A DNA stretch of 64,000 nt from Mesorhizobium sp. L-2-11 (GCF_016756595.1 NZ_AP023257.1:3798001-3862000), one strand, 5' to 3'; positions 52,633 to 63,330 are shown, counted from the stretch's first letter. Notes: generated from the sequence alone by a model not told the origin. Program-made: numbers and translations.

Positions 52633-53307
52633 CTATCTCAACCGCTTCGGCCGCGGGTCGGACAACTCGCCGGCCAGACGGCGATCGAGATAGTCCGCGC
52701 ATTCCTGGAGCAGGAGGTCCGCGTCGTTGGAGAAGAAATGGTTGGCGCCGGGCAAGGTTTTCTGGGTGATGGTGATGCCCTTTTGCGTGTGCAGCTTGTC
52801 GACCAGCCCCTGCACGTCCTTTGGCGGCGCGACCTTGTCGGCGTCGCCATGGATGATGAGGCCGGACGACGGGCAGGGCGCCAGGAACGAGAAATCATAG
52901 GTGTTGGGCTGCGGCGCGATCGAGATGAAGCCTTCGATCTCCGGCCGGCGCATCAGAAGCTGCATGCCGATCCACGAGCCGAACGAATAGCCGGCGACCC
53001 AGCAGCTCTTCGAATCCGGATGCAGCGACTGCACCCAGTCAAGCGCCGCGGCCGCATCCGACAATTCGCCGGTGCCGTGGTCGAATTCGCCCTGGCTGCG
53101 GCCGATGCCGCGGAAATTGAAGCGCAGCGTGGTGAAATCCCGCTTCTGGAACATGTAGAAGAGGTCGTAGACGATCTTGTTGTTCATCGTGCCGCCGAAC
53201 TGGGGGTGCGGGTGCAGGATGATGGCGATCGGCGCGCTCTTTTCCTTGGAAGGCTGGTAGCGACCCTCCAGGCGGCCGGCCGGACCGGTGAAAATGACCT
53301 CAGGCAT
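52633..53307 (-). CDS. Alpha/beta hydrolase
   Basis: 224 residues from ATG 53307. It has the short alpha/beta-hydrolase layout of the rhizobial and caulobacter group with an HPHPQFGGTMNNK motif near residue 32, FNFRGIGRSQGEFDHG, the nucleophile serine in WVAGYSFGSWIG (about residue 103), an acid residue in IIHGDADKVAPP and the histidine in PGANHFF. Close relatives are uncharacterised; ester or acyl hydrolysis is probable. It stands alone, divergent from the suf operon. Confidence 0.88.
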   Translation of the reverse strand: MPEVIFTGPAGRLEGRYQPSKEKSAPIAIILHPHPQFGGTMNNKIVYDLFYMFQKRDFTTLRFNFRGIGRSQGEFDHGTGELSDAAAALDWVQSLHPDSKSCWVAGYSFGSWIGMQLLMRRPEIEGFISIAPQPNTYDFSFLAPCPSSGLIIHGDADKVAPPKDVQGLVDKLHTQKGITITQKTLPGANHFFSNDADLLLQECADYLDRRLAGELSDPRPKRLR

Positions 53308-53401
53308 AAAATACTCCACATGGCATGAGTGCCCGGCGTCGGAACAACTCTTCCTCTGGCCTCAGGCCTTGACGCAGGGCGAGCGTCTTTCTAGAAGCTA
53401 G

Positions 53402-53418
53402 TTTAGAATTGTTCAAAA
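53402..53418. promoter_or_regulatory. Candidate Irr iron-control element (ICE box) upstream of suf
   Basis: TTTAGAA-TTG-TTCAAAA resembles the published rhizobial Irr operator TTTAGAA-N3-TTCTAAA with one mismatch in the right arm. It is 135 bases before the first suf gene. Regulation by Irr is thus probable but was not tested against any database. Confidence 0.55.
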
Positions 53419-53552
53419 CTGGGTGGCCGAAACGCAATAGCTCGGCTACCCACGCCGCACGCCGCGTAAATAGGATGTCTTGCCTTGCAATTTCAAGGAA
53501 ATAACGCGTTATCCTCGCGAAACGGCTTTTGACGGGACCAGTTGAAGCGAAA

Positions 53553-54716
53553 ATGGCCGGAAGACGCGCCTATCTCGACTACAATGCCAGCGCGCCGCTG
53601 CTTGCCGCGGCGCGCACGGCAATGATTGCCGCGCTCGATGTCGCCGCCAACCCGTCGTCGGTCCATGCCGAGGGCCGCGCCGCACGGCGGCTGATCGAGA
53701 ATGCGAGGCGCGATGTGGCGCTGCTGGTCAACGCCAGCGCCGAGCATGTCGTGTTCACCTCCGGTGCGACGGAAGCCGCCTCGACGCTGCTGACGCCGGA
53801 TTGGCAGATGGGGCGCGGCACTGTCCGCATGAGCCGGCTCTATGTCTGCGAGGCCGATCATCCTTGTGTGCTGAACGGCGGGCGCTTTCCGGCAACCCAG
53901 GTAATACGCATCGGCGTCGACGCCGACGGCCTGGTCAGGCTGGACGCGCTGGCGGCGGCACTTGGCGGTCATGACAAGGCGGACGGCCTGCCGCTGGTGG
54001 CGATCCATGCCGCCAACAACGAGACCGGCGTCATCCAGCCGGTCGAGCGCATCGCCGAAATCGTCAAGGCGGCGGGTGGCGTCCTGATCGTCGACGCCGT
54101 GCAGGCAGCCGGCCGCATTCCGCTCGATATGTCAGCGGGTTACGCCGATTACCTGATTCTGTCGTCGCACAAGATCGGCGGCCCCAAGGGCGTTGGCGCC
54201 ATCGTCGCCGCCGCGGACCTGATGATGCCAAGGCCCTTGATCGCCGGCGGTGGCCAGGAAAAGGGTCATCGTGGCGGCACCGAAAATCTGGCCGCGATCG
54301 CCGGTTTTGGCGCGGCGGCGCGCGAAGCCCTGATCGGGTTGAAGCGCATCGATGCGGTCGCTCGCCGCCGCGACGAGATCGAGGCCATCGTGAAAACGCT
54401 GGTGCCGGATGCGGAAATCTTCGGAACCGGGGCGCCGAGGCTTGCCAATACGACATTCTTCGCTATTGCCGGCATCAAGGCCGAGACGGCGCAGATCGCC
54501 TTCGACCTCGCCGGCGTGGCGCTATCGGCCGGCTCCGCCTGTTCGTCGGGCAAGGTCGGCCCGAGTCATGTGCTGAAAGCCATGGGATACAATGACAGCC
54601 TTGGCGCTTTGCGCGTGTCCATTGGTCATGCAACCAGCGCCGAGGATATCGAACTGTTCCGCACAGCGCTGGTCGGTATTGCCTCACGCCGCGCAGGCAG
54701 GGACGAAGCCGCCTGA
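53553..54716 (+). CDS. Cysteine desulfurase, IscS/NifS type (group I)
   Basis: 387 residues from ATG 53553 (a TTG at 53529 is also open). Fold-type I PLP enzyme with YLDYNASAPL at the start, TSGATEAASTLL, the PLP lysine in LSSHKIGGPKGVG (about residue 211), and the mobile-loop cysteine in SAGSACSSGKVGPSHVL. The extended loop is the group I form. It mobilises sulfur from cysteine for Fe-S cluster assembly. It is the first gene of the suf operon, 187 bases ahead of sufB. The operon therefore has two desulfurases (see sufS). Confidence 0.92.
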   Translation: MAGRRAYLDYNASAPLLAAARTAMIAALDVAANPSSVHAEGRAARRLIENARRDVALLVNASAEHVVFTSGATEAASTLLTPDWQMGRGTVRMSRLYVCEADHPCVLNGGRFPATQVIRIGVDADGLVRLDALAAALGGHDKADGLPLVAIHAANNETGVIQPVERIAEIVKAAGGVLIVDAVQAAGRIPLDMSAGYADYLILSSHKIGGPKGVGAIVAAADLMMPRPLIAGGGQEKGHRGGTENLAAIAGFGAAAREALIGLKRIDAVARRRDEIEAIVKTLVPDAEIFGTGAPRLANTTFFAIAGIKAETAQIAFDLAGVALSAGSACSSGKVGPSHVLKAMGYNDSLGALRVSIGHATSAEDIELFRTALVGIASRRAGRDEAA

Positions 54717-54903
54717 GCGCGGCAAACAAACGCAGGCTTTTTTGCCTGATAGAGCCGTGCGTCTTGTGGTGGCCGGGTGAATTCCCGGCAGGGACGCACT
54801 ATATGGAACTTACGCCGCGTCGGTCGCCTTTAAGGCGCTCGTTTCGCAGTGCCATAGTTTGAAAACTGCCGGGCCTTGACCCCGGCGTGGATGGAGAACG
54901 CTA

Positions 54904-56421
<1,518 letters not shown>

Positions 56422-56452
56422 CCGGACAGAAAAATTTCAGGAAAAGAAAAAA

Positions 56453-57208
56453 ATGCTTGAAATCAGAAATTTGCATGCTCGCATCGTCGACGACGGCACC
56501 GAGATCATCCGCGGCCTGAACCTGACGGTGAAAGCCGGCGAGGTCGCCGCCATCATGGGTCCGAACGGCTCGGGAAAATCGACGCTGTCCTACATCCTCG
56601 CCGGGCGCGAGGATTATGAGGTGACTGATGGCGATATCCTCTACAACGGCCAGTCGATCCTCGAAATGGATCCGGCCGAGCGCGCCACATCGGGCATTTT
56701 TCTCGCCTTCCAGTATCCGATGGAGATACCGGGCGTGGCGACCATGGAATTCCTGAAGGTGGCGATTAACGAGCAGCGCAAGGCGCGCGGCGAGGAGCCG
56801 CTGAAGATCCCGGAGTTCCTGAAGCGCGTTAAGGACGCCGCCGCCTTGCTCGACATGGACATGGCGATGCTGAAACGGCCGCTCAATGTCGGCTTCTCCG
56901 GCGGCGAGAAGAAGCGCGCCGAGATCCTGCAGATGAAGCTTCTGGAGCCAAAACTCTGCGTGCTCGACGAGACTGATTCCGGCCTCGACATCGATGCGCT
57001 GAAGATCGTTTCGGAAGGCGTCAATGCGTTGCGCGCGCCGGATCGCGCCATCGTCATCATCACCCACTACCAGCGCCTGCTTCAGTACATCGTCCCGGAT
57101 AGTGTGCACGTGCTGTACAGGGGCCAGGTGGTCAAGTCGGGCGACAAGTCGCTGGCGCTCGACCTCGAGGCCAATGGCTATGCCGGCGTGATCGGCCAAG
57201 CCGCGTGA
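56453..57208 (+). CDS. sufC: Fe-S cluster assembly ATPase SufC
   Basis: 251 residues. ABC-type ATPase: Walker A MGPNGSGKST near residue 36, signature NVGFSGGEKKRAEILQ, Walker B LCVLDETDSGLD and the switch histidine in VIIITHYQRLL. The sequence GEKKR and the ETDSGLD form are diagnostic for SufC rather than for transporters. It starts 31 bases after sufB and ends one base before the first possible sufD start. Confidence 0.97.
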   Translation: MLEIRNLHARIVDDGTEIIRGLNLTVKAGEVAAIMGPNGSGKSTLSYILAGREDYEVTDGDILYNGQSILEMDPAERATSGIFLAFQYPMEIPGVATMEFLKVAINEQRKARGEEPLKIPEFLKRVKDAAALLDMDMAMLKRPLNVGFSGGEKKRAEILQMKLLEPKLCVLDETDSGLDIDALKIVSEGVNALRAPDRAIVIITHYQRLLQYIVPDSVHVLYRGQVVKSGDKSLALDLEANGYAGVIGQAA

Positions 57209-57209
57209 G

Positions 57210-58520
57210 ATGCCAGAAGGCCCAGAAGGCAAGCCAGACAAGGCGAAACTGATGAACATTCACATGACACCCCAGCGGACGCCGGCCGAAACGGCGCTGA
57301 TCGACGCCTTCAGCGACCGGCTGTCGCTGCTGCCCGGCGACGGCACGGTGATGCTGAAGCGCGACGACGCCATCGAGGCGATCAAGAGCGGGCTGCCGAC
57401 GCGGCGCATCGAATCCTGGCACTACACCGACCTGCGCCGCCTGCTGAGTTCGGTTCCGGAGTTCGATCCCGCAGCCGCCCCGAAAGCCATTGCGCCTGTC
57501 GTCGAAGGGTCCGCTGTCCTGCCGGTGCTGAACGGCGTGTCGAGCACGAAACTGCCTGAAATTGAGGGCATCGCCGTGCAGTGCCTGTCGGAGAAACTGG
57601 CGGACGGCAGCATCGCACCTGGGCTCGATGCCTATGGCGCCGATGATGCCATCGGCGCGCTGAACACGGCTTTCGTGGCTGACGGCTATTTTGTCGACAT
57701 CGCCGACGGCACCGAACTGGACCAGCCGATCGAATTGCAGAACCTGCAGGCCGGAGGCCAGACGCATGTCCGTCTCAGCGTCCGCGCCGGCGCCGGCGCC
57801 AAGGCCGTTATCGTCGAGCGCCAGGCGGGCGAGGGCGCCGCACTGGTCAGCTCGGTCAGCCAGCTTCTGCTTGACGAAGGCGCCGAGGTGACGTGGCTGA
57901 TCGTGCAGGAGCAGCCGGACACGGCGACGCATCTTGCCCAGTTCAAGGCGCATCTCGGCAAGAATGCGAAGCTGACGCTGTTCGTGATGAATGCCGGCGG
58001 CAAGCTGGTGCGCCAGGAGGTCGTGGTCAGAACGACCGGCGAAGGCGCCGATTTCACGCTGCGCGGCATCAACCTGCTGGCCGGCGACACGCATACCGAC
58101 GTGACCATGGTGCTCGACCATGCGGTGCCGCATACGGCCTCGACGGAAGTGATCCGCAACGTGGTGACGGGAAGAGCGCGCGGCGTCTTCCAGGGGCGAA
58201 TCAATGTCCACCAATATGCGCAGAAGACCAACGCCAAAATGGCCTGCAACACGCTGCTTCTGTCGGATGACGGCGAGTTCTCGACCAAGCCAGAGCTCGA
58301 AATCTTCGCCGACGACGTCGTCTGCGGCCATGGCGCCACCGTCACCGAGATCGATCACAGCCATTTGTTCTACCTGATGGCGCGCGGCATCGACGAGAAG
58401 TCGGCGCGTGGCCTGCTGGTCAAGGCGTTCGTCGCCGAGGTGATCGAGGAACTGGACGACGAGGCGATCGTCGAGGCGCTGGAAACGAGGCTCGACGGCT
58501 GGTTCGCGGCGCACGGATAG
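57210..58520 (+). CDS. sufD: Fe-S cluster assembly protein SufD
   Basis: 436 residues from ATG 57210; a second in-frame ATG at 57252 (MNIHMTPQRT) would give 422 residues and starts closer to relatives. It contains the SufD beta-helix with HLAQFKAHLGKNAKLTLF and RINVHQYAQKTNAKMACNTL, and the LLSDDGEFSTKPELEIFADD and VCGHGATVTEID segments that end the core. It pairs with SufB in the scaffold. A 181-base gap with a palindromic repeat separates it from sufS. Confidence 0.95.
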   Translation: MPEGPEGKPDKAKLMNIHMTPQRTPAETALIDAFSDRLSLLPGDGTVMLKRDDAIEAIKSGLPTRRIESWHYTDLRRLLSSVPEFDPAAAPKAIAPVVEGSAVLPVLNGVSSTKLPEIEGIAVQCLSEKLADGSIAPGLDAYGADDAIGALNTAFVADGYFVDIADGTELDQPIELQNLQAGGQTHVRLSVRAGAGAKAVIVERQAGEGAALVSSVSQLLLDEGAEVTWLIVQEQPDTATHLAQFKAHLGKNAKLTLFVMNAGGKLVRQEVVVRTTGEGADFTLRGINLLAGDTHTDVTMVLDHAVPHTASTEVIRNVVTGRARGVFQGRINVHQYAQKTNAKMACNTLLLSDDGEFSTKPELEIFADDVVCGHGATVTEIDHSHLFYLMARGIDEKSARGLLVKAFVAEVIEELDDEAIVEALETRLDGWFAAHG

Positions 58521-58538
58521 CGGCCTGGCTCATGTCAG

Positions 58539-58664
58539 CACCCCTCATCCGTCTTGGCGCTTCGCGCCAATCCACCTTCTCCCACAAGGGGAGAAGGTAA
58601 AGCGCTAGACCTTCTCCCCTTGTGGGAGAAGGTGGCCGAGCGAAGCTCGGTCGGATGAGGGGTG
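58539..58664. repeat. Rhizobial palindromic repeat between sufD and sufS
   Basis: Large near-perfect dyad: CACCCCTCATCCG...CGGATGAGGGGTG at the outside, with CCTTCTCCC...GGGAGAAGG arms inside. It could form a long hairpin in the transcript and might trim or stabilise the operon mRNA. Confidence 0.85.
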
Positions 58665-58701
58665 TTGGACGGAATGAGGCGATGCCTCAAGAGAGCTTGT
58701 G

Positions 58702-59943
58702 ATGGACCAGAAAGTCGAAAACATCCCCTACGACGTCGAGGCGATCCGCCGCGACTTTCCGATCCTGACACGGGAAGTCTACGGCAAGCCGCTGGTCTAT
58801 CTCGACAATGGCGCCTCGGCGCAGAAGCCGCAGGCCGTGCTCGACGCCATCCAGCACGCCTACGCCCAGGAATATGCCAACGTCCATCGCGGGCTGCATT
58901 TCCTGTCGAACGCGGCAACCGACGCCTTTGAGAACGCGCGCAAGATAGTGCAAAGATTTCTCAACGCGCCTGATACCGACAACATCGTCTTCACCTCGAA
59001 CACGACCGCGGCGATCAACACCGTTGCTTATGGTTATGGCATGCCCAATATCGGCGAGGGCGATGAAATACTCCTGTCGATCATGGAGCACCATTCCAAC
59101 ATTGTGCCGTGGCATTTCATCCGCGAGCGCCAGGGCGCGAAGCTGGTCTGGGTGCCGGTCGACGATCTCGGCGTCTTCCATATCGAGGAGTTCGAGAAGC
59201 GGCTGACCGATCGCACAAAACTGGTCGCCATCACCCACATGTCGAATGCGCTCGGCACGGTGACGCCGATCAAGGAGATCGTCCGCATCGCGCATGCACG
59301 CGGCATTCCGGTGCTGGTCGACGGCAGCCAGAGCGCCGTGCATATGCCGATCGACGTGCAGGATCTCGACTGCGATTTCTTCGTCTTCACCGGCCACAAG
59401 GTCTATGGGCCCTCGGGCATCGGCGTGCTCTACGGCAAGAAGGACATGCTGGAGCGCATGCGCCCGTTCATGGGCGGCGGCGAGATGATCGAGGAGGTGA
59501 CGCAGGATTTCGTCACCTACAACGATCCGCCGCACCGTTTCGAGGCCGGCACGCCGCCGATCGTCCAGGCGATCGGGCTGGGTGCGGCGCTGGAATACAT
59601 GGAAAAGATCGGCCGCGAGCGCATCGCCGCCCACGAAGCCGATCTGAAGAACTATGCCCATCAGCGGCTGCGCGCCATCAATTCGCTGCGCATCTTCGGC
59701 GATGCGCCGGATAAGGGCGCCATCATCTCCTTCGAGCTGCAGGGCATTCATGCCCATGACGTGTCGATGGTGATCGACAGGCAGGGCGTCGCCGTCCGCG
59801 CCGGCACCCATTGCGCTCAGCCGCTGTTGAAACGTTTTGGCGTAACCTCCACATGCAGGGCATCGTTCGGCATGTATAACACCCGGGCCGAAGTCGACGC
59901 TTTGGCCGATGCGCTCGAAAAAGCGCGAAAGTTCTTCGGATGA
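58702..59943 (+). CDS. sufS: Cysteine desulfurase SufS (group II)
   Basis: 413 residues from ATG 58702 (a GTG directly before it is also open). Features are YLDNGASAQKPQAVLDAI at the start, SNTTAAINTVAYGYG, the PLP lysine in FTGHKVYGPSGIGVLYG (about residue 234), and the cysteine in VRAGTHCAQPLL without the long group I loop. In Suf systems it takes sulfur from cysteine with a SufE-type partner; no sufE is seen here. The stop overlaps the sufT start by four bases. Confidence 0.96.
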   Translation: MDQKVENIPYDVEAIRRDFPILTREVYGKPLVYLDNGASAQKPQAVLDAIQHAYAQEYANVHRGLHFLSNAATDAFENARKIVQRFLNAPDTDNIVFTSNTTAAINTVAYGYGMPNIGEGDEILLSIMEHHSNIVPWHFIRERQGAKLVWVPVDDLGVFHIEEFEKRLTDRTKLVAITHMSNALGTVTPIKEIVRIAHARGIPVLVDGSQSAVHMPIDVQDLDCDFFVFTGHKVYGPSGIGVLYGKKDMLERMRPFMGGGEMIEEVTQDFVTYNDPPHRFEAGTPPIVQAIGLGAALEYMEKIGRERIAAHEADLKNYAHQRLRAINSLRIFGDAPDKGAIISFELQGIHAHDVSMVIDRQGVAVRAGTHCAQPLLKRFGVTSTCRASFGMYNTRAEVDALADALEKARKFFG

Positions 59944-60341
59944 CGATCATGGATGATGCAGGCCGCACCGCTGAGACCATTTCGGAAACGGCAACCAATG
60001 AGTTGGTTTCCGCCTCGGCCATTCCCGCCGACGAACTGGCGCGGCTGACCGATGACATCGTCTCGGCGCTGAAGACGGTCTACGACCCGGAAATCCCGGC
60101 AGACATTTATGAGCTCGGCCTGATCTACAAGATCGACATCGAGGACGACCGCTCGGTCAGGATCGACATGACGCTGACCGCGCCCGGCTGCCCGGTGGCT
60201 GGCGAAATGCCCGGCTGGGTGGAGAACGCCGTCGGCGCTGTCGAAGGTGTTTCCGGCGTCGAGGTCAACATGACCTTCGACCCACCCTGGTCCCCCGATC
60301 GCATGTCGGAAGAGGCGCAGGTCGCGGTTGGCTGGTATTGA
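59940..60341 (+). CDS. sufT: SUF system assembly protein SufT (DUF59/MIP18 family)
   Basis: 133 residues; ATG 59940 overlaps the sufS stop, with a further ATG at 59949. The DUF59 signatures are seen: VYDPEIPADIYELGLIYKID and TLTAPGCPVAGEMPGWVENAV with the reactive cysteine, then VNMTFDPPWSPDRM. The family helps mature Fe-S proteins, as in SufT of Staphylococcus. It is a normal member of rhizobial suf operons. Confidence 0.94.
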   Translation: MTIMDDAGRTAETISETATNELVSASAIPADELARLTDDIVSALKTVYDPEIPADIYELGLIYKIDIEDDRSVRIDMTLTAPGCPVAGEMPGWVENAVGAVEGVSGVEVNMTFDPPWSPDRMSEEAQVAVGWY

Positions 60342-60359
60342 GGCGGTCAGGCGAGTTGG

Positions 60360-60860
60360 ATGTCCGACATATCTCGACCGGGTGAACTGAGCGAAGACGA
60401 CATTCCACCTTCGGCGAGGGTAGTCGAGGTTTGGGGCGCTCCGGTTCTCGACGTTCTCGATGAACCATCTGAGTATCACAGGGTTGTTGGCGCAATGCCT
60501 TCCGCGATCAGGAACGTCATCTGCGTCGAGTTGCTAAGTTGGCAGGTCCTCAACGGCGGCTTCAGGCAATATTTTTGGAATTCCTATGGGATAACGGCGC
60601 AGGGGGCCATTCAAGGTTTCCGCGCGATGGGTCTTGAAACGCATGCAGAATTGACGCGACAGGCCTGCGCCTTGCTGGGCGAAAGTTTTCCTGAAGAGCG
60701 TTTGGCAAGAATGGAAATCGTGGGCGAGGTTGGCGGGAGCGGTATAGATTTCAATGCCTTGGATGACGCGTTCTATGCCTTGGAAGAAAATAAGCGCGAT
60801 TCGGCCGAAGCTGCGCTCAATGCATATGCGACGGCAGCGTTGGACGGACACTGGCAATAA
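60360..60860 (+). CDS. DUF4375 domain-containing protein
   Basis: 166 residues. The region around residues 58-80 (VELLSWQVLNGGFRQYFWNS) has the NGGF.QYF.NS motif of DUF4375/DMP19-like proteins, whose roles are mostly unknown. It follows sufT by 18 bases and is separated from the SufA-like gene by 86 bases, so it lies inside an otherwise conserved suf block. It looks less GC-rich than the surrounding genes by eye. It is probably an insertion, but co-transcription with suf is likely. Confidence 0.75.
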   Translation: MSDISRPGELSEDDIPPSARVVEVWGAPVLDVLDEPSEYHRVVGAMPSAIRNVICVELLSWQVLNGGFRQYFWNSYGITAQGAIQGFRAMGLETHAELTRQACALLGESFPEERLARMEIVGEVGGSGIDFNALDDAFYALEENKRDSAEAALNAYATAALDGHWQ

Positions 60861-60946
60861 AGACCTTGCAGTACGACACTGATATAACCATTTTGAGCTA
60901 TGAAATGATCCGCAGGCCTTGAACCCGCGCGAACATGGAGAATGAC

Positions 60947-61327
60947 ATGGGACGCTTCGCCGTCATCACGATGACCGAAAAGGCTGCCGACCGGGTACGC
61001 GAGATCGTCGCGACCCGTGAGAATGCGCATGGCATTCGCCTTGGCATCAAGAAGGGCGGCTGCGCCGGCATGGAATATACGGTCGATCTGGTGACCGAGC
61101 CGAATACCAAGGACGATCATATCGAGCGCGACGGCGCCCATGTCTATGTCGCGCCTGAGGCAGCGCTTTTCCTGTTCGGCACCGAGATGGATTTCGAGCA
61201 GACGACGCTACGCACCGGCTTCACCTTCCGCAACCCGAACCAGAGCTCGGCCTGCGGCTGCGGCGAATCGGTTGAGCTCAAGCCGGCCGATCTGAAGGCA
61301 CTGGCCGAGGCGCGCGCGTCGGCCTGA
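60947..61327 (+). CDS. sufA: A-type iron-sulfur carrier, SufA/IscA/HesB family
   Basis: 126 residues from ATG 60947, which has the GGAGA site six bases upstream; an ATG at 60935 is also open. The three conserved cysteines lie in KGGCAGMEY and SACGCGES. A-type carriers receive clusters from the SufBCD scaffold and pass them to target proteins. It closes the suf operon and is followed by a strong palindromic repeat. Confidence 0.94.
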   Translation: MGRFAVITMTEKAADRVREIVATRENAHGIRLGIKKGGCAGMEYTVDLVTEPNTKDDHIERDGAHVYVAPEAALFLFGTEMDFEQTTLRTGFTFRNPNQSSACGCGESVELKPADLKALAEARASA

Positions 61328-61332
61328 TCTTC

Positions 61333-61458
61333 CCTTCTCCCCGTTTACGGGGAGAAGGTGGCCCGAAGGGCCGGATGAGGGGCAGAGCCGGCCTCTGCAA
61401 CGTTAGCGCCGCCCCTCATCTGCCTGCCGGCATCTTCTCCCCGTAGACGGGGAGAAGG
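61333..61458. repeat. Rhizobial palindromic repeat after the suf operon
   Basis: Contains two hairpins CCTTCTCCCCG...CGGGGAGAAGG at both ends plus CCCTCATC...GATGAGGGG inside. Position at the end of the suf operon suggests it might also act as a transcript end, but it has no T run. Confidence 0.82.
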
Positions 61459-61460
61459 AC

Positions 61461-61958
61461 CTACTTCACCCACATTCCCGTCCGCTTGTGCCAGTCTGCG
61501 ATCGATTCCTCGGGATAGAGGTCGAAGATCTTGTCATCCTTGCCGATCTCGGGCTCGACCCAGTTCGCCTTGTATTTCAGCATGAGGTGCACCTTTTCAG
61601 GTGGTTTTGGCAGGTCTGTGTCGATCGCCGAGGCGAAGGGGTGGACCAGTTCCGGCCAGGTCCGGTCATAGAGCCACAGCGCCGAACCACATTTCTTGCA
61701 GAAATTCCGCTCGCCTGACGAGATCTCGCATTGCGGATGCTCGTCGTCCTCGATCTCGGCCTGGTAGACGCCAAGACTGCGCTTGCCCTTGATCCTCAGC
61801 GTCTCGAAATCGGCGCCGAGATTGATGGCAAAGCCACCGCCGCCCTGCTGCTTGCGGCAGATCGAGCAGTAGCACAGCATGAACGGCACCGGCGTGTGGC
61901 TTTCCACCTCAAAGCGGATGGCATTGCACCGGCAGGACCCTTTGAGCAGAAGCGGCAT
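61461..61958 (-). CDS. GFA family protein (CENP-V/glutathione-dependent formaldehyde-activating-like)
   Basis: 165 residues. Zinc-binding cysteines are in GSCRCNAIRFEVES, CYCSICRKQQGGGGFAIN and FCKKCGSALWLYD, the full set of the family. Members are small zinc proteins; formaldehyde binding is shown only for some, so the name should not be taken as function. Convergent with suf across a palindromic repeat; divergent from the TfoX-like gene. Confidence 0.9.
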   Translation of the reverse strand: MPLLLKGSCRCNAIRFEVESHTPVPFMLCYCSICRKQQGGGGFAINLGADFETLRIKGKRSLGVYQAEIEDDEHPQCEISSGERNFCKKCGSALWLYDRTWPELVHPFASAIDTDLPKPPEKVHLMLKYKANWVEPEIGKDDKIFDLYPEESIADWHKRTGMWVK

Positions 61959-62048
61959 GAAAAAGCTCCGACAAAATTGGTTTCAACTTGTCAGGATGGC
62001 GTCGGTTGCGGCGATGACAAGCCTAAATTCGGGTGACATGATCGCGGC

Positions 62049-62372
62049 ATGGACAATGAACGCATTGCCGAACTTTTCGAAGGCCTCGGCCCGGTCAGCA
62101 TTCGCAAGATGTTCGGCGGCAAGGGCATCTATTTCGACGGCGTCATCGTCGCCATCGTCATTCGTGGCGAATTGATGCTGAAAGCCGACGCGGAAAGCGC
62201 GCCCGAATTCGAAGCGGCCGGCTGCCGGCAATGGACTTACACCGGCTCGCGGCACGGCAAGCTGGTGTCGATGCCGTATTGGAGCGTTCCCGACAGCGCC
62301 TTCGACGATCCGGATGAGATGGCGGTCTGGGCGAGGCGGGCCTATGAGGCGGGGCTGCGTGCCGGCAAATAG
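62049..62372 (+). CDS. TfoX/Sxy N-terminal-domain protein
   Basis: 107 residues consisting only of the TfoX_N fold: IAELFEGLGPVSIRKMFGGKGIYFDG, FALIV-type strand IVIRGELMLKADAES, and YTGSRHGKLVSMPYWSVP. In gamma-proteobacteria TfoX controls competence; single-domain rhizobial versions are of unknown function. The C-terminal TfoX domain is absent, so it is not a full Sxy protein. Confidence 0.88.
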   Translation: MDNERIAELFEGLGPVSIRKMFGGKGIYFDGVIVAIVIRGELMLKADAESAPEFEAAGCRQWTYTGSRHGKLVSMPYWSVPDSAFDDPDEMAVWARRAYEAGLRAGK

Positions 62373-62391
62373 GTTGCCTCTCCGCTGGTCA

Positions 62392-63330
62392 TCATCTCAT
62401 GCCAATTTCCTGCGTCTCGGGCACAAGCGCCAGCGCCTCGGCAAGGGTCGCCGCCGTAAAAGCCGGCACAAGTTCGGCACTTTCGATCGCAAGCATTGCC
62501 GCGGCAACGCCTTCGCGCATCGCCGCGCGCAGCGTCAGGCCGCGCAGCAGGGCGGCGACCGTTGCGCCCGCCAGCGCATCGGCGGCGCCGTCCGCGACTT
62601 TTTTCGGCGGCAGGATCGAGAAGGCGCCGGCTTCGTCGAAACCCAGCACCGGACCGTCATCCGCCGTCACCACGCCGCTTTTCAGGCAGGCTCGCCTCAG
62701 GCCGTCGGCGATATCTTGCTCCGCAGCGTCGATACCGACAGCGGCGATTGCGATGGCCTCGCGCCGGTCCATGAAGGCCAGCGCCAGGCTGCCCAGCACC
62801 GGCACGAGCCGCGCCGCCTTGTCGGGCGAGACTGCGAGGCCGAAGACCGGCTTGCCAGCGGCAAGCGTCACCAGCCGCTCCAGCGCCGCCGACGGCAGGT
62901 TGGCGTCGCACAGGACCGCATCGGCGGTGCTGATTGCCTCGCGTACCTTGGCACGACGGATCTGCTTGGCAAGCGCCAGATCGTAGAGCGCCATGTCGGC
63001 AAGGCCGGCGATCAGCGCGCCGTCGCCGTCGAAGATCGTCGTATTGCTCGGCGTCGTGCGATCGAGGAACACCACGGACAGATCGGCAATGCCGGCCGCA
63101 GCGACGGCGCGCGCCACCACGTCGGCCAGAACATCGCCGCCGCGCACCGAAAGCAGCGAGCCGGAGACGCCGCGGCGCACCGCGCAGCGCAGCGCATTGA
63201 AGACGGCGCCGCCGACTTCCTCGCGCATCGTGCCGGGACTCGACGCCGCCGGCACGAACGCCCCCAAAACATGGCCGCGTCGCTCGATATAGGCGCCGCC
63301 TACGGCCAGGACTGTCGGCGACTTCATCAT
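62392..63330 (-). CDS. PfkB family carbohydrate/nucleoside kinase
   Basis: 312 residues. PfkB-fold features: an N-terminal LAVGGAYIERRGHVLG with substrate residues, GAVFNALRCAVRRG (equivalent of the GG.N.A motif), and near the C-terminus ADGAADALAGATVAALLRG, the anion-hole/catalytic-Asp segment in place of the more usual GDAF.AG. The substrate is unknown; relatives phosphorylate sugars, pseudouridine or adenosine. It stands between the TfoX-like gene and recA. Confidence 0.88.
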   Translation of the reverse strand: MMKSPTVLAVGGAYIERRGHVLGAFVPAASSPGTMREEVGGAVFNALRCAVRRGVSGSLLSVRGGDVLADVVARAVAAAGIADLSVVFLDRTTPSNTTIFDGDGALIAGLADMALYDLALAKQIRRAKVREAISTADAVLCDANLPSAALERLVTLAAGKPVFGLAVSPDKAARLVPVLGSLALAFMDRREAIAIAAVGIDAAEQDIADGLRRACLKSGVVTADDGPVLGFDEAGAFSILPPKKVADGAADALAGATVAALLRGLTLRAAMREGVAAAMLAIESAELVPAFTAATLAEALALVPETQEIGMR

